In this document: piece after piece, positions 15,328 through 24,528 of the stretch | Position numbering within the stretch: position 1 is the first letter of the stretch | Layout of the letters: every line of letters starts with the position of its first letter | NCBI GenBank assembly: GCA_001303415.1 | Contig: LJTN01000016.1 | Span: 1-46,256 of the forward strand | DNA: 46,256 nt | Direction of reading: 5' to 3' | From: Myxococcales bacterium SG8_38 | GTDB taxonomy: Bacteria; Myxococcota_A; Polyangia; Polyangiales; Houyiibacteriaceae | The notes under the pieces: model-generated | Told to the model about the DNA's origin: nothing | What the model saw: only the letters and a program-made list of their open reading frames with translations | Databases searched by the model: none | Translations under genes and position numbers: made by a program

Positions 15328-17688
15328 GTGACGCGATCACTCCTGACACTCGCCCTCGCGCTCGCTCTCGCGTCACTCGGGGTTTGGACGGCCAAGAGGC
15401 TTCAGCTCGATACGGGGCTCGAGGCGCTCTTGCCCTCCGACTCGGTCTCCGTTGTTTCGATCGACGAGACACGCGAGCAGCTCGGTCTCGAAGAGCCGCT
15501 GACGGTGCTCGTATCGTCCGAAGACGCGGAGCGAAATCAAGAGCTCGCTCAGCAGCTCGCCGATGTCTTCGAAGAGTGGCCCGAGACCCTATGGGTCATG
15601 ACCAGCTACGGCTTGGACGACCTGGCCGAGCGAGCTCTCTACTACGTCGATGCGGACACGCTCTACGAGTGGAGCGAGCTTGCCGAGGAAGCGCTCGATT
15701 GGGAGGTGTGCAAAGCGTCGCCTCTTTGCGTGACCATCGCAGATCCACCGGAGCTTCCCGACAGTGACAAGATTCGGGAAGCGGTCGACCGTTCGCCCGC
15801 CGGAACGGTTCTTCACCAGCTCACCGGCCAATCCGCGAAGAAAGCCGGCGGAAACGAAGCAGGGGACGAGCAGCCCCGCGCGCTCTGCAACGACGATGGC
15901 TCGGTTTGCGCGGTGCAGGTCATGCTCGACGGCTCTCCGGGCAACCTGTCCTTTGCGCGAATGATCAAGGACCGGGTCGAATCGGTGACCATGCCCTTGG
16001 CGCAGTCGCAGCCCGAGGCAACCCGCATCGAGGTCATCGGCCGCTATCGAGTCGCCCCCATCGAGCACGAGATCATCGTCGACGACCTTCGTCTCGTGTC
16101 GATTCTCGCGGCGGCTGGAGCGCTGCTGGTGGTGCTGATGTTCTTTCGCGACCTCACGGCAGTCATCCAGCTGATGGTGCCGATGCTCAGCGGCCTGGCC
16201 GTGGCCATCGGTCTGATCGCGCTCATCGAGCCCGAGATCAACATCATCAGCGCATCGGCGCTCGCCATCCTCGCCGGCATGGCAATCGATTTCGGCATCC
16301 ATCTGTTGATGCACTACCAGTCGGCGAGGGCGGAGGGGCTGAGCCCGGCGCCGGCCGCAAAGGCAAGCGTCCAAGAGCTTTGGGTGTCCCTCCTCGTGGC
16401 CGGGCTCACCACGGCATGCGGCTTCGGCGCACTTTCGATGACTGACTTTCAGGGCTTCTCGCAGATGGGCTGGATGGCGTCGCTCGGGATCATGGTGACC
16501 CTGCTGTGGACCCTGGCCGTGTTCCCCAGCATGGTCCGTGTGCTTCCCGGGCGCACCAAAGGGGACCTCAGGCCCCAAGCCAAGGACCTCAGCGCCAGAC
16601 GCCTCGCGTCGGCGGGTCTCATCGCCGGGCTGTTGGCGATTCCACTCGCCATGAAGATCGGCTTCGAGCCCAACTTGAGCAAGCTTCAACCCCAGAGCGT
16701 CGCACATGGTCTGGACGCATCGATGATGCGGGCGCGTGGAAACATCAATGCGCTCTACGTCGGCGAGTCGCGCGATGCGGTAAAGGAAGCGCTCGACGAC
16801 GAGCTCATGACCGAAGGAGCGCGCGAAGCCCTCGGCGTCGAGCCGGTCGTCGTTTCCGCGCAGGTGATCTTCCCCGAGGATGCCGGCGAGAAGACCGACA
16901 TCCTGGAGGATCTCAGAGCGACCCTGGTCCGGGCGCGGGAGAAGGCCGTCGAACGAGAGGACCAGGAGCTGCTAGCCGAGCTCGACGAGCTGGAGCCTTG
17001 GGTCGAGGTGGAAGGCCCGCCCGAGCCCAATCATCTTCCTCCGTGGTTGGCCGCTACGCTCATTCTCAAAGACGGGTCGCTCGGCAAGAGCGGCATCATC
17101 TACGTCCCCCTTCGTGGCTCGAATGCCGAAGCCATGGAGCGAATGGCCACGTGGCTCGATCGGCTCCGCGCCGCTCATCCCGCCGTCACCTTTGCTTCCG
17201 CAGCGGCGCTCCTCGGTGAGGTGACGCCCGCTTTGATCGCGGATTCGCCGTGGATCGTGGCGCTCGTGTTCGTCGGTCTGATCATTGCAACCGCCGTGGC
17301 CAGTCGATCGTTCGTAGTGACCCGCGACGTCTTCCTCGCGACCTCGCTCAGCACCATCTTGTTCGCTGCGGTGCTCACGGTTTTCGGAATCGATCTCCAC
17401 CTCTACAACCTGCTGGCGGTGCCGGTGGTCATCGGCCTGGCCGTCGATGGCGCCGTACACGTGAGATGGGCCTACTCGGGAAGCCCACGCGAGCAGCACG
17501 CCACGTACAGAGCAGTAGCGGCATCCACCCTGACCTCCATGGTGGCCTTTGGGGCGCTATTGACGGCCGACAGCCCCGGGCTCCGATCGCTCGGAGAAGT
17601 TGGTGTCATCGGCCTCGGGATATCGCTCGTCGTGAACCTGATTTGGCTGCGGGCTTGGTTGCCACCTCGAATGCCGCACGGTGCCTGA
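15328..17688 (+). CDS. RND/MMPL-family membrane transporter
   Basis: The 786-residue protein has the two-fold RND architecture. There is one N-terminal helix (residues 4-22), a periplasmic loop to about residue 250, and five to six helices with the family sequence [21 protein letters not shown] second loop runs from about 430 to 640, followed by a second set of helices with [17 protein letters not shown]. It resembles the MMPL/HpnN-like subgroup that handles lipids or hopanoids. The start is a GTG at 15328. A glycosyltransferase gene follows after 22 bases, so lipid-linked sugar or lipid export is an attractive idea, but the substrate cannot be read from the sequence. Confidence 0.87.
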   Translation: MTRSLLTLALALALASLGVWTAKRLQLDTGLEALLPSDSVSVVSIDETREQLGLEEPLTVLVSSEDAERNQELAQQLADVFEEWPETLWVMTSYGLDDLAERALYYVDADTLYEWSELAEEALDWEVCKASPLCVTIADPPELPDSDKIREAVDRSPAGTVLHQLTGQSAKKAGGNEAGDEQPRALCNDDGSVCAVQVMLDGSPGNLSFARMIKDRVESVTMPLAQSQPEATRIEVIGRYRVAPIEHEIIVDDLRLVSILAAAGALLVVLMFFRDLTAVIQLMVPMLSGLAVAIGLIALIEPEINIISASALAILAGMAIDFGIHLLMHYQSARAEGLSPAPAAKASVQELWVSLLVAGLTTACGFGALSMTDFQGFSQMGWMASLGIMVTLLWTLAVFPSMVRVLPGRTKGDLRPQAKDLSARRLASAGLIAGLLAIPLAMKIGFEPNLSKLQPQSVAHGLDASMMRARGNINALYVGESRDAVKEALDDELMTEGAREALGVEPVVVSAQVIFPEDAGEKTDILEDLRATLVRAREKAVEREDQELLAELDELEPWVEVEGPPEPNHLPPWLAATLILKDGSLGKSGIIYVPLRGSNAEAMERMATWLDRLRAAHPAVTFASAAALLGEVTPALIADSPWIVALVFVGLIIATAVASRSFVVTRDVFLATSLSTILFAAVLTVFGIDLHLYNLLAVPVVIGLAVDGAVHVRWAYSGSPREQHATYRAVAASTLTSMVAFGALLTADSPGLRSLGEVGVIGLGISLVVNLIWLRAWLPPRMPHGA

Positions 17689-17710
17689 AGCCATGTGCTA
17701 GGGACACCGA

Positions 17711-18418
17711 GTGATCTCGATCATCGTGCCGACGTACGAGGAAGCGGAAAACCTTCCGCTGCTCGTCAGGGCCGTCGAAGACGCGCTGCGCGGCATGGGC
17801 GAAGCGCACGAGGTTCTGTTCGTCGACGACGATTCTCGAGACGGCACTGAAGAAGTCTGCGCGGAGCTGGCCAAGGCGCACCCCGTGCGTGTTCTGGTGC
17901 GAAAGGGCAAGCGAGGTTTGGCCACCGCAGTGATCGAGGGGATCGAGGCTTCATCGGGCGAGATCATCGTAGTGATGGATGCCGACCTCTCCCATCCCGC
18001 TAGCGCCATTCCGACGATGGTGGAGCGGTTAAAGCGAGGCGAGAGCGATTTCGTGATCGGATCGCGATACATCGAAGGGGGGTCGACTCATGGCGGCTGG
18101 ACCCCATTTCGCAAGCTCAACTCACGCTTGCCCGTGATTCTGGCCAAGCCCCTGTGCCCGCTCGAGGATCCCATGAGCGGGTTCCTCGCCCTGCGGCGCG
18201 CGGACATGCCGGACACCGCTCGGCTCTCGCCGGTCGGCTACAAGATCGCGCTCGAGATCTTCGTCAAGGGCGATTTCAAAAAGCCGGTCGAGATACCCAT
18301 CCATTTCGGCGAACGCCAGCTCGGGCAGAGCAAGCTCTCCTTCAAGGAGCAGCTCAACTTCCTTCGACATCTCGGCCGGCTCTATGCGTACAAGCTCGGG
18401 CTTGGCGCTGCATCGTGA
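17711..18418 (+). CDS. Family 2 glycosyltransferase, polyprenol-phosphate mannosyltransferase type
   Basis: This 235-residue GT2 enzyme has the standard N terminus ISIIVPTYEEAENL, the nucleotide-binding DDDSRDGT and the metal-binding DADLSHP. LSPVGYKIALEIFVKG is characteristic of dolichol/polyprenol-phosphate mannose synthases. It lacks a C-terminal membrane domain, so it is the soluble, DPM1-like form. It would transfer a hexose from GDP- or UDP-sugar to polyprenyl phosphate on the inner membrane. GTG at 17711 is the start. Co-directional close spacing with the RND gene suggests an operon. Confidence 0.9.
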   Translation: MISIIVPTYEEAENLPLLVRAVEDALRGMGEAHEVLFVDDDSRDGTEEVCAELAKAHPVRVLVRKGKRGLATAVIEGIEASSGEIIVVMDADLSHPASAIPTMVERLKRGESDFVIGSRYIEGGSTHGGWTPFRKLNSRLPVILAKPLCPLEDPMSGFLALRRADMPDTARLSPVGYKIALEIFVKGDFKKPVEIPIHFGERQLGQSKLSFKEQLNFLRHLGRLYAYKLGLGAAS

Positions 18419-18752
18419 GGCGCCGCGCAGATCGTGGATGGCAAATACGCCACGACGCGCATAAAATGCGCGCGCACGATGATCGCGCGTTCAATGCCAT
18501 TAATTCCAGGAAATTTCGGGGCAAGAAGACCTCTGGTCGCAATTGACGCGCCTGCGCTGCTCGGATGTGAGGTGCGTGAAACCGTTCGGCGGTCGCAAAA
18601 CCCGAGAACAAACGCGCCCTCGCCATGATGGCTCTCGAAAAAAGGGGGTAGACAGAACGTCGCGCATTTGTGCATTCTCCGCTCGACCGGGGCTCTCATC
18701 GACTCCTGGGCCCGTATTCGGTGCGCTCGACTCGAGCAGGTGGAGGTGCGAC
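18419..18752 (+). other. Intergenic region before the large outer-membrane protein gene
   Basis: No gene is visible in these 334 bases. They contain a perfect hairpin at 18456-18472 (CGCGCAT, loop AAA, ATGCGCG), which could mark the end of the RND/glycosyltransferase transcript although there is no T-run. A few AT-richer stretches near 18480-18520 may hold the promoter of the next gene. The last 12 bases carry the GGAGG ribosome-binding site (18742-18746) that sets its GTG start. Confidence 0.5.
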
Positions 18753-20759
18753 GTGAAGTATGGATGGATCGCGGTAGCTGCCATGACGGCAGCCCTTTTG
18801 TCGGCTGGGCAGGTTGCCGCGCAATACGGGACCACCGAGCCAGCTTCCGAAGAAGAAGCCGAAGAGCCAAAGTCCGAGCTCGAGAAGCTCAAGGAATTGG
18901 AAGCCGAGTCTCCCACGCCCGACGAACAGGGTGCCCCCCCGGTCACCGGCGTCCGCCCGCCGAGCGCGACAAGCCCGGCACAAGCGGGTCAAGCCGGCAT
19001 GGGCACCGAGGCCGCCGAGCGCGAGCGCATGCGCCGGAGCCTCGGCGAGGTCGGCCAGAGCGTGCGCCAGAGCGAGAAAGAGGAAGAAGCCATTCCACTC
19101 AAGTTCCAGTTCCACGGCTACTACCGCGCCCGCTACCACTGGATCGGCAACGCCCCCATCGCGGATGTCAACTCCGACGAAAGATTTCGGAGCAAGAATG
19201 CCTCCTTCGGCACGATGCGACTTCGCCTCGATCCAGAGGTCACCTACGGGCCCAACCCCGATCTCCCGATCGCCCGCCTTCGCTTCACCATCGACGGTCT
19301 CGACAACGTCGTCTGGGGCGACAACGCGCGGGTGTACAGCGTCCCGCTTTTTGCCGTCGATCAGTCCAAGACCGACATCAACGGCGTCGACCTCACCGAA
19401 TCGTTGAAGCTCGAGCGGGCCTGGATCGAGTTCTTGGTCCCCATCGGTCAAGTCCGTGTGGGCCGCATGGAGTCGCACTGGGGCGTCGGTACCCTTACCC
19501 ATGCCGGCAACGGCCTCGCCGAGTGGGGTGACTTCTACCGAGGCGAGACGTTCGACCGTGTCATCTTCGCCACGAGGCCGATCACACTCGCTCGTGGAAT
19601 CAGCAAAGGCGACACCCGCCAAACGCCGCTGATCTACGCGTTCGTGTACGATCGTCTCACCCAGGATCCGGTGATCGACTCGACGATCCAGTCGCCTCCC
19701 GACGCCAGCGGCGCATTGAACGACCCCAACTTCAAGCCCTTCTACACCGTGTTCGAGGAGCGCTCGGTCTTCCCACTGGCCTACCTGACCAACCTCGATC
19801 GGCGGGTGAGCGAGCTCGTCAACGTGCTCGCCTGGAACGACGAAGAGTATGGCCGCGGCGCCACCGACGAGCTCTTCGTCGGTGCGTACGTCGTGTACCG
19901 GTGGCAGCGGTCGACCGACAGCCGAATTACCATCCCCGACGTGGCATGGCGGCTGAAGCATACCCTCAAGAACCGGCGGAACCTGGCAATTACGACCGAG
20001 GGCGAGTACCACGCGATTCTTGGTCACAGTGGCGCATTGGCCTTCACTGGTGATCCAGCGTACGGCCCGAACGTCCCATGTCCCCGCACGCCCCCAGGGC
20101 CCTGCAACCGAGGGTTCGGACGAGTCCACAACCTGCTCGCTCGGATCGGGGTGATGGACGAGGGGAACTGGGCCGCCCAGCTCGAGGGTGGGCTTTCGAC
20201 AGGCGATTCCAATCTCCTCTCTGGAGCAGTACCTGGAGAACCCATCGAGACAGGCAAGGCCACACCGAGGCTCACGGCGCGAGGCTTCAACGAGAACATC
20301 AAGGTCGGAATGCTGATGTTCCAGGTGGTGCAAAAGGCGCTGACCTTTCAGCGGCTCAACCCGCTCGGCGCGGTCGAGCTCGGCGCCAACGGCAGCGTCT
20401 TCAACGCGAAGTACCTCCTGCCGAGCTACCGGTTCACCGTCGTCCCAGGGCTGGAGCTGCACGCGCAGTTCTTGGTCTCGTGGGCCGATGAGCTCGATCC
20501 GTATATCAATGCCCGCACGGAGGACAAGTGTGGTCTCAAGCCGGAGTGCTTCTACGGCTGGGAGGCGGACCTCGCCGTTCGCGCCAAGATGGGCGCCCGC
20601 GATATCATCTGGGTGGACCTCGAAGGAGGCGTGATGCAGCCCAAACGGGCCTTTACCGATGTCGGTAACCCCGGCGACCCCGACAACCCCGGCTATGGTG
20701 GTGGGATCAACGACGCCTTCCTCTGGACCGTCCAGCTTCGTGCTGCCATGATTTTCTGA
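18753..20759 (+). CDS. Large outer-membrane protein with coiled acidic N-terminal region
   Basis: The GTG at 18753 lies six bases after a perfect GGAGG, giving a 668-residue protein. It begins with a signal peptide (YGWIAVAAMTAALLSAGQVAA-QY), then a Glu/Lys-rich low-complexity segment (residues 25-120) that may coil, then a long domain of barrel-like strands. Examples are FQFHGYYRARYHWIG, FGTMRLRLDPEV, LERAWIEFLVPIGQVRVGRMES and the C-terminal LWTVQLRAAMIF, which ends in Phe. A porin-like outer-membrane barrel is likely. From memory it resembles a myxobacterial family annotated TIGR04551, but I could not check this. A Cys-rich lipoprotein gene follows 30 bases later in the same direction. Confidence 0.8.
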   Translation: MKYGWIAVAAMTAALLSAGQVAAQYGTTEPASEEEAEEPKSELEKLKELEAESPTPDEQGAPPVTGVRPPSATSPAQAGQAGMGTEAAERERMRRSLGEVGQSVRQSEKEEEAIPLKFQFHGYYRARYHWIGNAPIADVNSDERFRSKNASFGTMRLRLDPEVTYGPNPDLPIARLRFTIDGLDNVVWGDNARVYSVPLFAVDQSKTDINGVDLTESLKLERAWIEFLVPIGQVRVGRMESHWGVGTLTHAGNGLAEWGDFYRGETFDRVIFATRPITLARGISKGDTRQTPLIYAFVYDRLTQDPVIDSTIQSPPDASGALNDPNFKPFYTVFEERSVFPLAYLTNLDRRVSELVNVLAWNDEEYGRGATDELFVGAYVVYRWQRSTDSRITIPDVAWRLKHTLKNRRNLAITTEGEYHAILGHSGALAFTGDPAYGPNVPCPRTPPGPCNRGFGRVHNLLARIGVMDEGNWAAQLEGGLSTGDSNLLSGAVPGEPIETGKATPRLTARGFNENIKVGMLMFQVVQKALTFQRLNPLGAVELGANGSVFNAKYLLPSYRFTVVPGLELHAQFLVSWADELDPYINARTEDKCGLKPECFYGWEADLAVRAKMGARDIIWVDLEGGVMQPKRAFTDVGNPGDPDNPGYGGGINDAFLWTVQLRAAMIF

Positions 20760-20789
20760 CCGGGCATGGCCATGAGAAAGGAACCGAAC

Positions 20790-21407
20790 ATGAAACCGAT
20801 GATTCTTATGGGCTCGCTCGCATTGGCCACTGCGCTCTGGGCCTGCAACACAGGCGATCCCACCGTGGGGTTCAGGTATCCGGAGAACGGTGGCGGTGGC
20901 ACGGGGGGCACGGGCAACGTGGGCGGCAGCACTGGAGACGGCTTTTGCACCACCGAGGAGAACCAGGCGGTCTACGACAACCTCACATATACGGACCGTC
21001 TCGGTGAGACCTCCGAAGGGGACGAGGCCGCATCGGCGATCGGCAGTCATTGCATCGGTCTAGCGCCGACCGAGGCCAATCTTCCCGATGGCGTGGAGGA
21101 CTGCCTTCCGGAAGCAGGAGCGGTTTTGGATTGCGCCCCGGCTTGCTCGAACGATGTAATTCTGGCCCTGGCCGACTGCGTCGCCACATGCACACAGAAC
21201 GCCACCGCGGCGCTTTCGCCTCCAGGCCTCGACGACAACTGTGTCTCGTGCACCGGCGACACGGTCGCCTGTGGGGCGGCTTCCTGCGTGCGAGAATGCT
21301 CGGGCGATACCGATGCGCCGGCGTGCATCCAATGCCGATGCGACAACAACTGCATTCAGGAGTTCGACGCCTGCTCGGGGCTTCCATCCGGAGGCGAGTG
21401 CGGCTAG
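20790..21407 (+). CDS. Cys-rich lipoprotein with Gly-rich linker
   Basis: I chose the ATG at 20790, eight bases after AAAGGA. It gives a 205-residue protein with a lipoprotein signal (LMGSLALATALWAC). A Gly/Thr linker follows (GGGGTGGTGNVGGSTGDG) and then a domain with about 17 cysteines, many in CxxxC and CxxC spacing, such as CAPAC, CVSC, CIQCRCDNNC. Such disulfide-rich surface lipoproteins are common in Myxococcota; their functions are mostly unknown. It probably shares a transcript with the preceding barrel protein, which suggests an outer-membrane partner. A strong terminator follows. Confidence 0.82.
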   Translation: MKPMILMGSLALATALWACNTGDPTVGFRYPENGGGGTGGTGNVGGSTGDGFCTTEENQAVYDNLTYTDRLGETSEGDEAASAIGSHCIGLAPTEANLPDGVEDCLPEAGAVLDCAPACSNDVILALADCVATCTQNATAALSPPGLDDNCVSCTGDTVACGAASCVRECSGDTDAPACIQCRCDNNCIQEFDACSGLPSGGECG

Positions 21408-21430
21408 CCGATCCGTTCGGCTGACGACGA

Positions 21431-21463
21431 AAGGGGACGCCTCCCAAGGGGCGCCCCCTTTTT
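21431..21463 (+). terminator. Rho-independent terminator between convergent lipoprotein genes
   Basis: The arms AAGGGGACGCC (21431-21441) and GGCGCCCCCTT (21450-21460) pair over eleven positions with one A-C mismatch and an eight-base loop, and run into TTTTT. It ends the plus-strand barrel/lipoprotein transcript. It may also work in the other direction, where the tail is only CCCCTTT, and it touches the stop codon of the minus-strand gene. Confidence 0.85.
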
Positions 21464-21849
21464 CAATTCCGCCCGCAAGCCGTGTCGGCAGCCAAAATCG
21501 ACGACCGGCACGGAAAGGACTCGGCCGGCTCCTGCGCAATCCAAGCATCGACATCTTCGCAGTCGAGCTCTGACGCGCAGGTGAAGACGGTCTCGACGGC
21601 ATCTCCACAAGCCGGTGAGATCGCTTGCTCCACGCGCAGATTTCGCTCGCAGGTTTGCTGGCATGACGCCTCGTCCACGTCCTCGAAGCCCGGCACGTCC
21701 ATGAACGCATCACACTCTCCGATGACGTTGGCACAATACGCAATGCAGGTCGGCCTCGGCTCCAACAACGTCTCTTCGGGCGCGCTGTCTCCGCAGCCCC
21801 ACACCACCATCGGCGCGACAAGCGCCACCATACGAATCAGCTTCCGCAT
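21463..21849 (-). CDS. Small Cys-rich lipoprotein
   Basis: The 128-residue product has a lipoprotein signal (RMVALVAPMVVWGC) and about eleven cysteines in pairs such as CIAYC, CQQTC, CGDAVETVFTC and CRSSI, predicting a small disulfide-bonded surface domain. I prefer the ATG at 21849; an in-frame GTG at 21855 is also possible. It lies nine bases after the TRAP solute-binding protein gene on the same strand, so both are probably made from one mRNA. No family is recognised. It faces another Cys-rich lipoprotein across a shared terminator. Confidence 0.78.
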   Translation of the reverse strand: MRKLIRMVALVAPMVVWGCGDSAPEETLLEPRPTCIAYCANVIGECDAFMDVPGFEDVDEASCQQTCERNLRVEQAISPACGDAVETVFTCASELDCEDVDAWIAQEPAESFPCRSSILAADTACGRN

Positions 21850-21858
21850 GCCCACCGC

Positions 21859-22875
21859 TCAGTAATTCCTGCCGACGATCTGCTGCACGCGAACGAGCAA
21901 CGACTTCGAGTAGAGCCGTCCGGCCAAAGACTCGCGCGCCTTTCGCTGAACCGCCTCCCACGCTTCTTTGTTGCGCCAGATGTTCACCATCTCGAGGCGT
22001 TTGGAGAGTGCCTGGGCGGCCTCGTCGTCGAACTTGCGCCCGCCTTCGCGGATTTCATCGGCGTGGTCACGCGCGCTTTGCCGAATGAACTCCTGCACGT
22101 CTTTGGGCAGCGCCTCGAGCTTGTCTTTCCGGATCACGTAGGCGCCGACGACGATGCCCCCACCCGGCTTGGTCATCGTCTTGAGCCGCGTGTGCCACTG
22201 AAAGCTGAGGACGCCAATCGACGACGCGATCACCGTGTCGAGCATGCCCGTCTGTAGGGCGGAAAAGACCTCGGGGAGCCCCAAGGTGACGCCGTTCGCG
22301 CCTGCCGCATCGATGAACGCCTGCATGGTGGGGGACCCGCGCCAGACCCAGGGGCGGACGTTCCGGAGATCGTTTGGATGCTGAATCTTGTGCTTCGAGA
22401 AAATGCGAACCTGGCCCGAGTCCCCCCAGGAGATGAGCGCATACCCCGCCTGATCGAAGAGCGCCTCGAGCTCCGGAGCGAGCTTCTTGCGGACGTCATC
22501 GAGCTCCGGGTAGCTCCGGATCAAGCCGGGCGCTTGCAGCACCAGCACCTGCGGCACGAGCGCGCCGAGCCCCGTGGAGGTCAGCAGCGCGCCGTCGAGC
22601 TGGCCGACGCGCATCTTGCGGACCACGGTCAGCTCGTCACCGGCCACGCCGCCGTGGTACATCTTGAGCTCGACCTGACCCTGCGTTCGCTCCCGGAGGT
22701 TTTTTCGCAGGTCTTGAAAGGCCTCGCCGAGCCCGGACTGCCGAGGCGCCAAGGTGGCGATTCGAAGCTGTTGCACCGGTGCGGGCTCCTCCGCGTCCGC
22801 AGTGCCGTGAAACGGCTGGCCGCTCACGACCGAGGCGACGGCAAGCAACAGCATGAGCAAGAATGGATGGCGCAT
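21859..22875 (-). CDS. TRAP-type solute-binding protein (DctP family)
   Basis: The 338-residue protein has a Sec signal (HPFLLMLLLAVASVVSG) and the DctP/TeaA fold signatures: RIATLAPRQSGLGEAFQDLRK, VELKMYHGGVAGDELTVVRKMRVGQLDGAL and SWGDSGQVRIFSKHKIQHPNDLRNVRPWVW. The C terminus covers the FIRQSARDHADEIREGGRKFDDEA helix. I start at the ATG at 22875, because further upstream the frame crosses into the LLM gene. No DctQ/DctM membrane subunits are encoded nearby, so it is an orphan, paired instead with a Cys-rich lipoprotein. The ligand is likely a small acid but cannot be specified. Confidence 0.88.
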   Translation of the reverse strand: MRHPFLLMLLLAVASVVSGQPFHGTADAEEPAPVQQLRIATLAPRQSGLGEAFQDLRKNLRERTQGQVELKMYHGGVAGDELTVVRKMRVGQLDGALLTSTGLGALVPQVLVLQAPGLIRSYPELDDVRKKLAPELEALFDQAGYALISWGDSGQVRIFSKHKIQHPNDLRNVRPWVWRGSPTMQAFIDAAGANGVTLGLPEVFSALQTGMLDTVIASSIGVLSFQWHTRLKTMTKPGGGIVVGAYVIRKDKLEALPKDVQEFIRQSARDHADEIREGGRKFDDEAAQALSKRLEMVNIWRNKEAWEAVQRKARESLAGRLYSKSLLVRVQQIVGRNY

Positions 22876-22916
22876 CTCCCAAACAAACCACGAACCGTCG
22901 GAGTGCTCAAGGCGGC

Positions 22917-23957
22917 CTATTCCGTGGCGCGCATGACGCCTCCATTGCGGAGATCCAAGCCGTCGAGGCAGCCGGAGATCGCCCCGAGGATCTGCGGAAC
23001 GGAAGACGGATCCGCGATGGGGTTGATGACGCACACGTCGATGCCTGCTTCCGCGTAGGCTCGGATGCGCGCACGAACGGCGTCCCGGTTTCCGACGACG
23101 GCCATGGCATCGCAGAGTTCGTCGGTGACGCCCATCGCCACGCCGGCCCGGTCCCCTTTGGCGAACGCCTCGCGAATCCGCCGGGCCTCGTCGCCAAAGC
23201 CGATCCATTCGAAGCACCGGTTATACCCGGGGGTGGCGGCATAGGCGCCAAAGACGGTCCGGATCAGGTTCCGGCCCATCTCTGCATCATCGGCCATCAC
23301 CACGTGAAGCCGTGCGACCACCTCGATCTGGCTCGGATCGCGGCCTGCCTCTTCGGCCCCGGCGCGTACCTCGCCGAGCACCTGCGTGAGCGCGAACTCC
23401 GGCACCATGTTGAGGCAGACGCCATCGCAGAGCGCCCCGGTCAGCCGCAACATCCTTTGGTTCAAAGCCCCGAGGTAGATCGGGACCTCTCCCACCGGCG
23501 CGCCGCCGAGGCGAAAGCTCTTCACCGACAGCGTCCTGCCATCGTAGGTGGTCTTCTTGCCGCTCAACATTTGACGGAGCACCTCGATGTGCTCGCGCAT
23601 GCGGGTGAGCGGTCTGTCGTAGGGTTGCCCCGCCCAATCGCGAACGATGTTTGGCGAGGACAGCCCGATCCCCAAGATGAAGTTGCCCCGCGTGAGCTGG
23701 CTCAAGGTCATGGCGGCCATCGCGTGCATCATCGGAGTCCGGGTTTGCGCTGGGACGACCGCCGTTCCGATGCGCATGCCTGGTGCGCCGACCGCAACCG
23801 CACCGGCGAGCGCGTACGAATCACCCCCGTTGACCTCTGCCATCCAGATCTCTTCGTAGCCTCGCTCTCGCGCGGCCAAGGCGAGCTCCACGGCTTCGTC
23901 GGCTCCACCCACCGGCAGGGTCATGCCCAACCGAACGTTCTTTTGCGTGCGCTCCAT
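22917..23957 (-). CDS. LLM-class F420-dependent oxidoreductase
   Basis: The 346-residue protein is a luciferase-like TIM barrel of the F420-dependent type. Landmarks are RLGMTLPVGG at the N terminus, ALAARERGYEEIWMAEVNGGDSYAL, RTPMMHAMAAMTLSQLTRGNFILGIGLSS and VPIYLGALNQRMLRLTGALCDG. The family reduces or oxidises diverse substrates with F420 (sometimes FMN). No F420 biosynthesis genes are present in the window. It lies 41 bases upstream of the TRAP binding-protein gene on the same strand, so co-transcription is possible. The substrate is unknown. Confidence 0.87.
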   Translation of the reverse strand: MERTQKNVRLGMTLPVGGADEAVELALAARERGYEEIWMAEVNGGDSYALAGAVAVGAPGMRIGTAVVPAQTRTPMMHAMAAMTLSQLTRGNFILGIGLSSPNIVRDWAGQPYDRPLTRMREHIEVLRQMLSGKKTTYDGRTLSVKSFRLGGAPVGEVPIYLGALNQRMLRLTGALCDGVCLNMVPEFALTQVLGEVRAGAEEAGRDPSQIEVVARLHVVMADDAEMGRNLIRTVFGAYAATPGYNRCFEWIGFGDEARRIREAFAKGDRAGVAMGVTDELCDAMAVVGNRDAVRARIRAYAEAGIDVCVINPIADPSSVPQILGAISGCLDGLDLRNGGVMRATE

Positions 23958-24017
23958 CCGGCAACCTTAGTGCAAAGGGGGCTTAATTCGAAACACCAAC
24001 CCTGCTACGAACGGCGA

Positions 24018-24509
24018 ATGGAGATCGAGAGAACCGTCCACCCCGACCGGCCGACTGCGGATTCGTTTGCCCGGGAGCAGGTTTCGCCAAAGCCGATCGT
24101 GATGGTAAATCTATTGCGATTTCGCGAGCGCGCGGATTACTCGGGGACCGGTATCGACGCAGCGCCGGCGAGCGGGAAAGAAGCGTACGAGCGATACGGC
24201 CAGGCCGTCGTCAAGCTGCTCTGGCGCGAAGGGGGCCAGCTCCTTTGGGCGGGCAACGTGCGCGCGAGCTTGGTCGCGCCGAGCTACGAACGATGGGATC
24301 AAGTGGCGCTCGTCTACTATCCGAGCCGCGCGGCCTTCGTCCGGATGGTGAGCTCCGAGGAATATCAGAAGATCGTCGGACACCGGACGGCGGCGCTCGA
24401 AGATTCGAGGCTTCTCGAGACGCGCCCGACGAGATTGCCCAAGGTCGTCTTGGCGGCCACCCGTTTGGCGGTGCGCGCCCGGGAGCGGCTGCGCACAAGA
24501 GGTCACTGA
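24018..24509 (+). CDS. DUF1330-like ferredoxin-fold protein
   Basis: The 163-residue protein starts at the ATG at 24018. After an N-terminal extension it carries KPIVMVNLLRFRERADY, GKEAYERYGQAVVKLLWREGGQLLWAGNVRASLV and WDQVALVYYPSRAAFVRMVSSEEYQKIVGHRTAALEDSRLLET. That is the strand-helix layout of DUF1330-type dimeric alpha-beta barrel proteins. The C terminus is basic (LAVRARERLRTRGH). It is transcribed away from the LLM gene, sharing a 60-base divergent gap. The family has no fixed biochemical role. Confidence 0.8.
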   Translation: MEIERTVHPDRPTADSFAREQVSPKPIVMVNLLRFRERADYSGTGIDAAPASGKEAYERYGQAVVKLLWREGGQLLWAGNVRASLVAPSYERWDQVALVYYPSRAAFVRMVSSEEYQKIVGHRTAALEDSRLLETRPTRLPKVVLAATRLAVRARERLRTRGH

Positions 24510-24528
24510 GGACGGGCGGGGCTCTCGG

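Noticed and set aside
18696..21050. 784-codon open frame on the minus strand opposite the large outer-membrane protein
   Set aside because: The plus-strand gene has a signal peptide, a good ribosome-binding site and barrel strands; the antisense frame has none of these.
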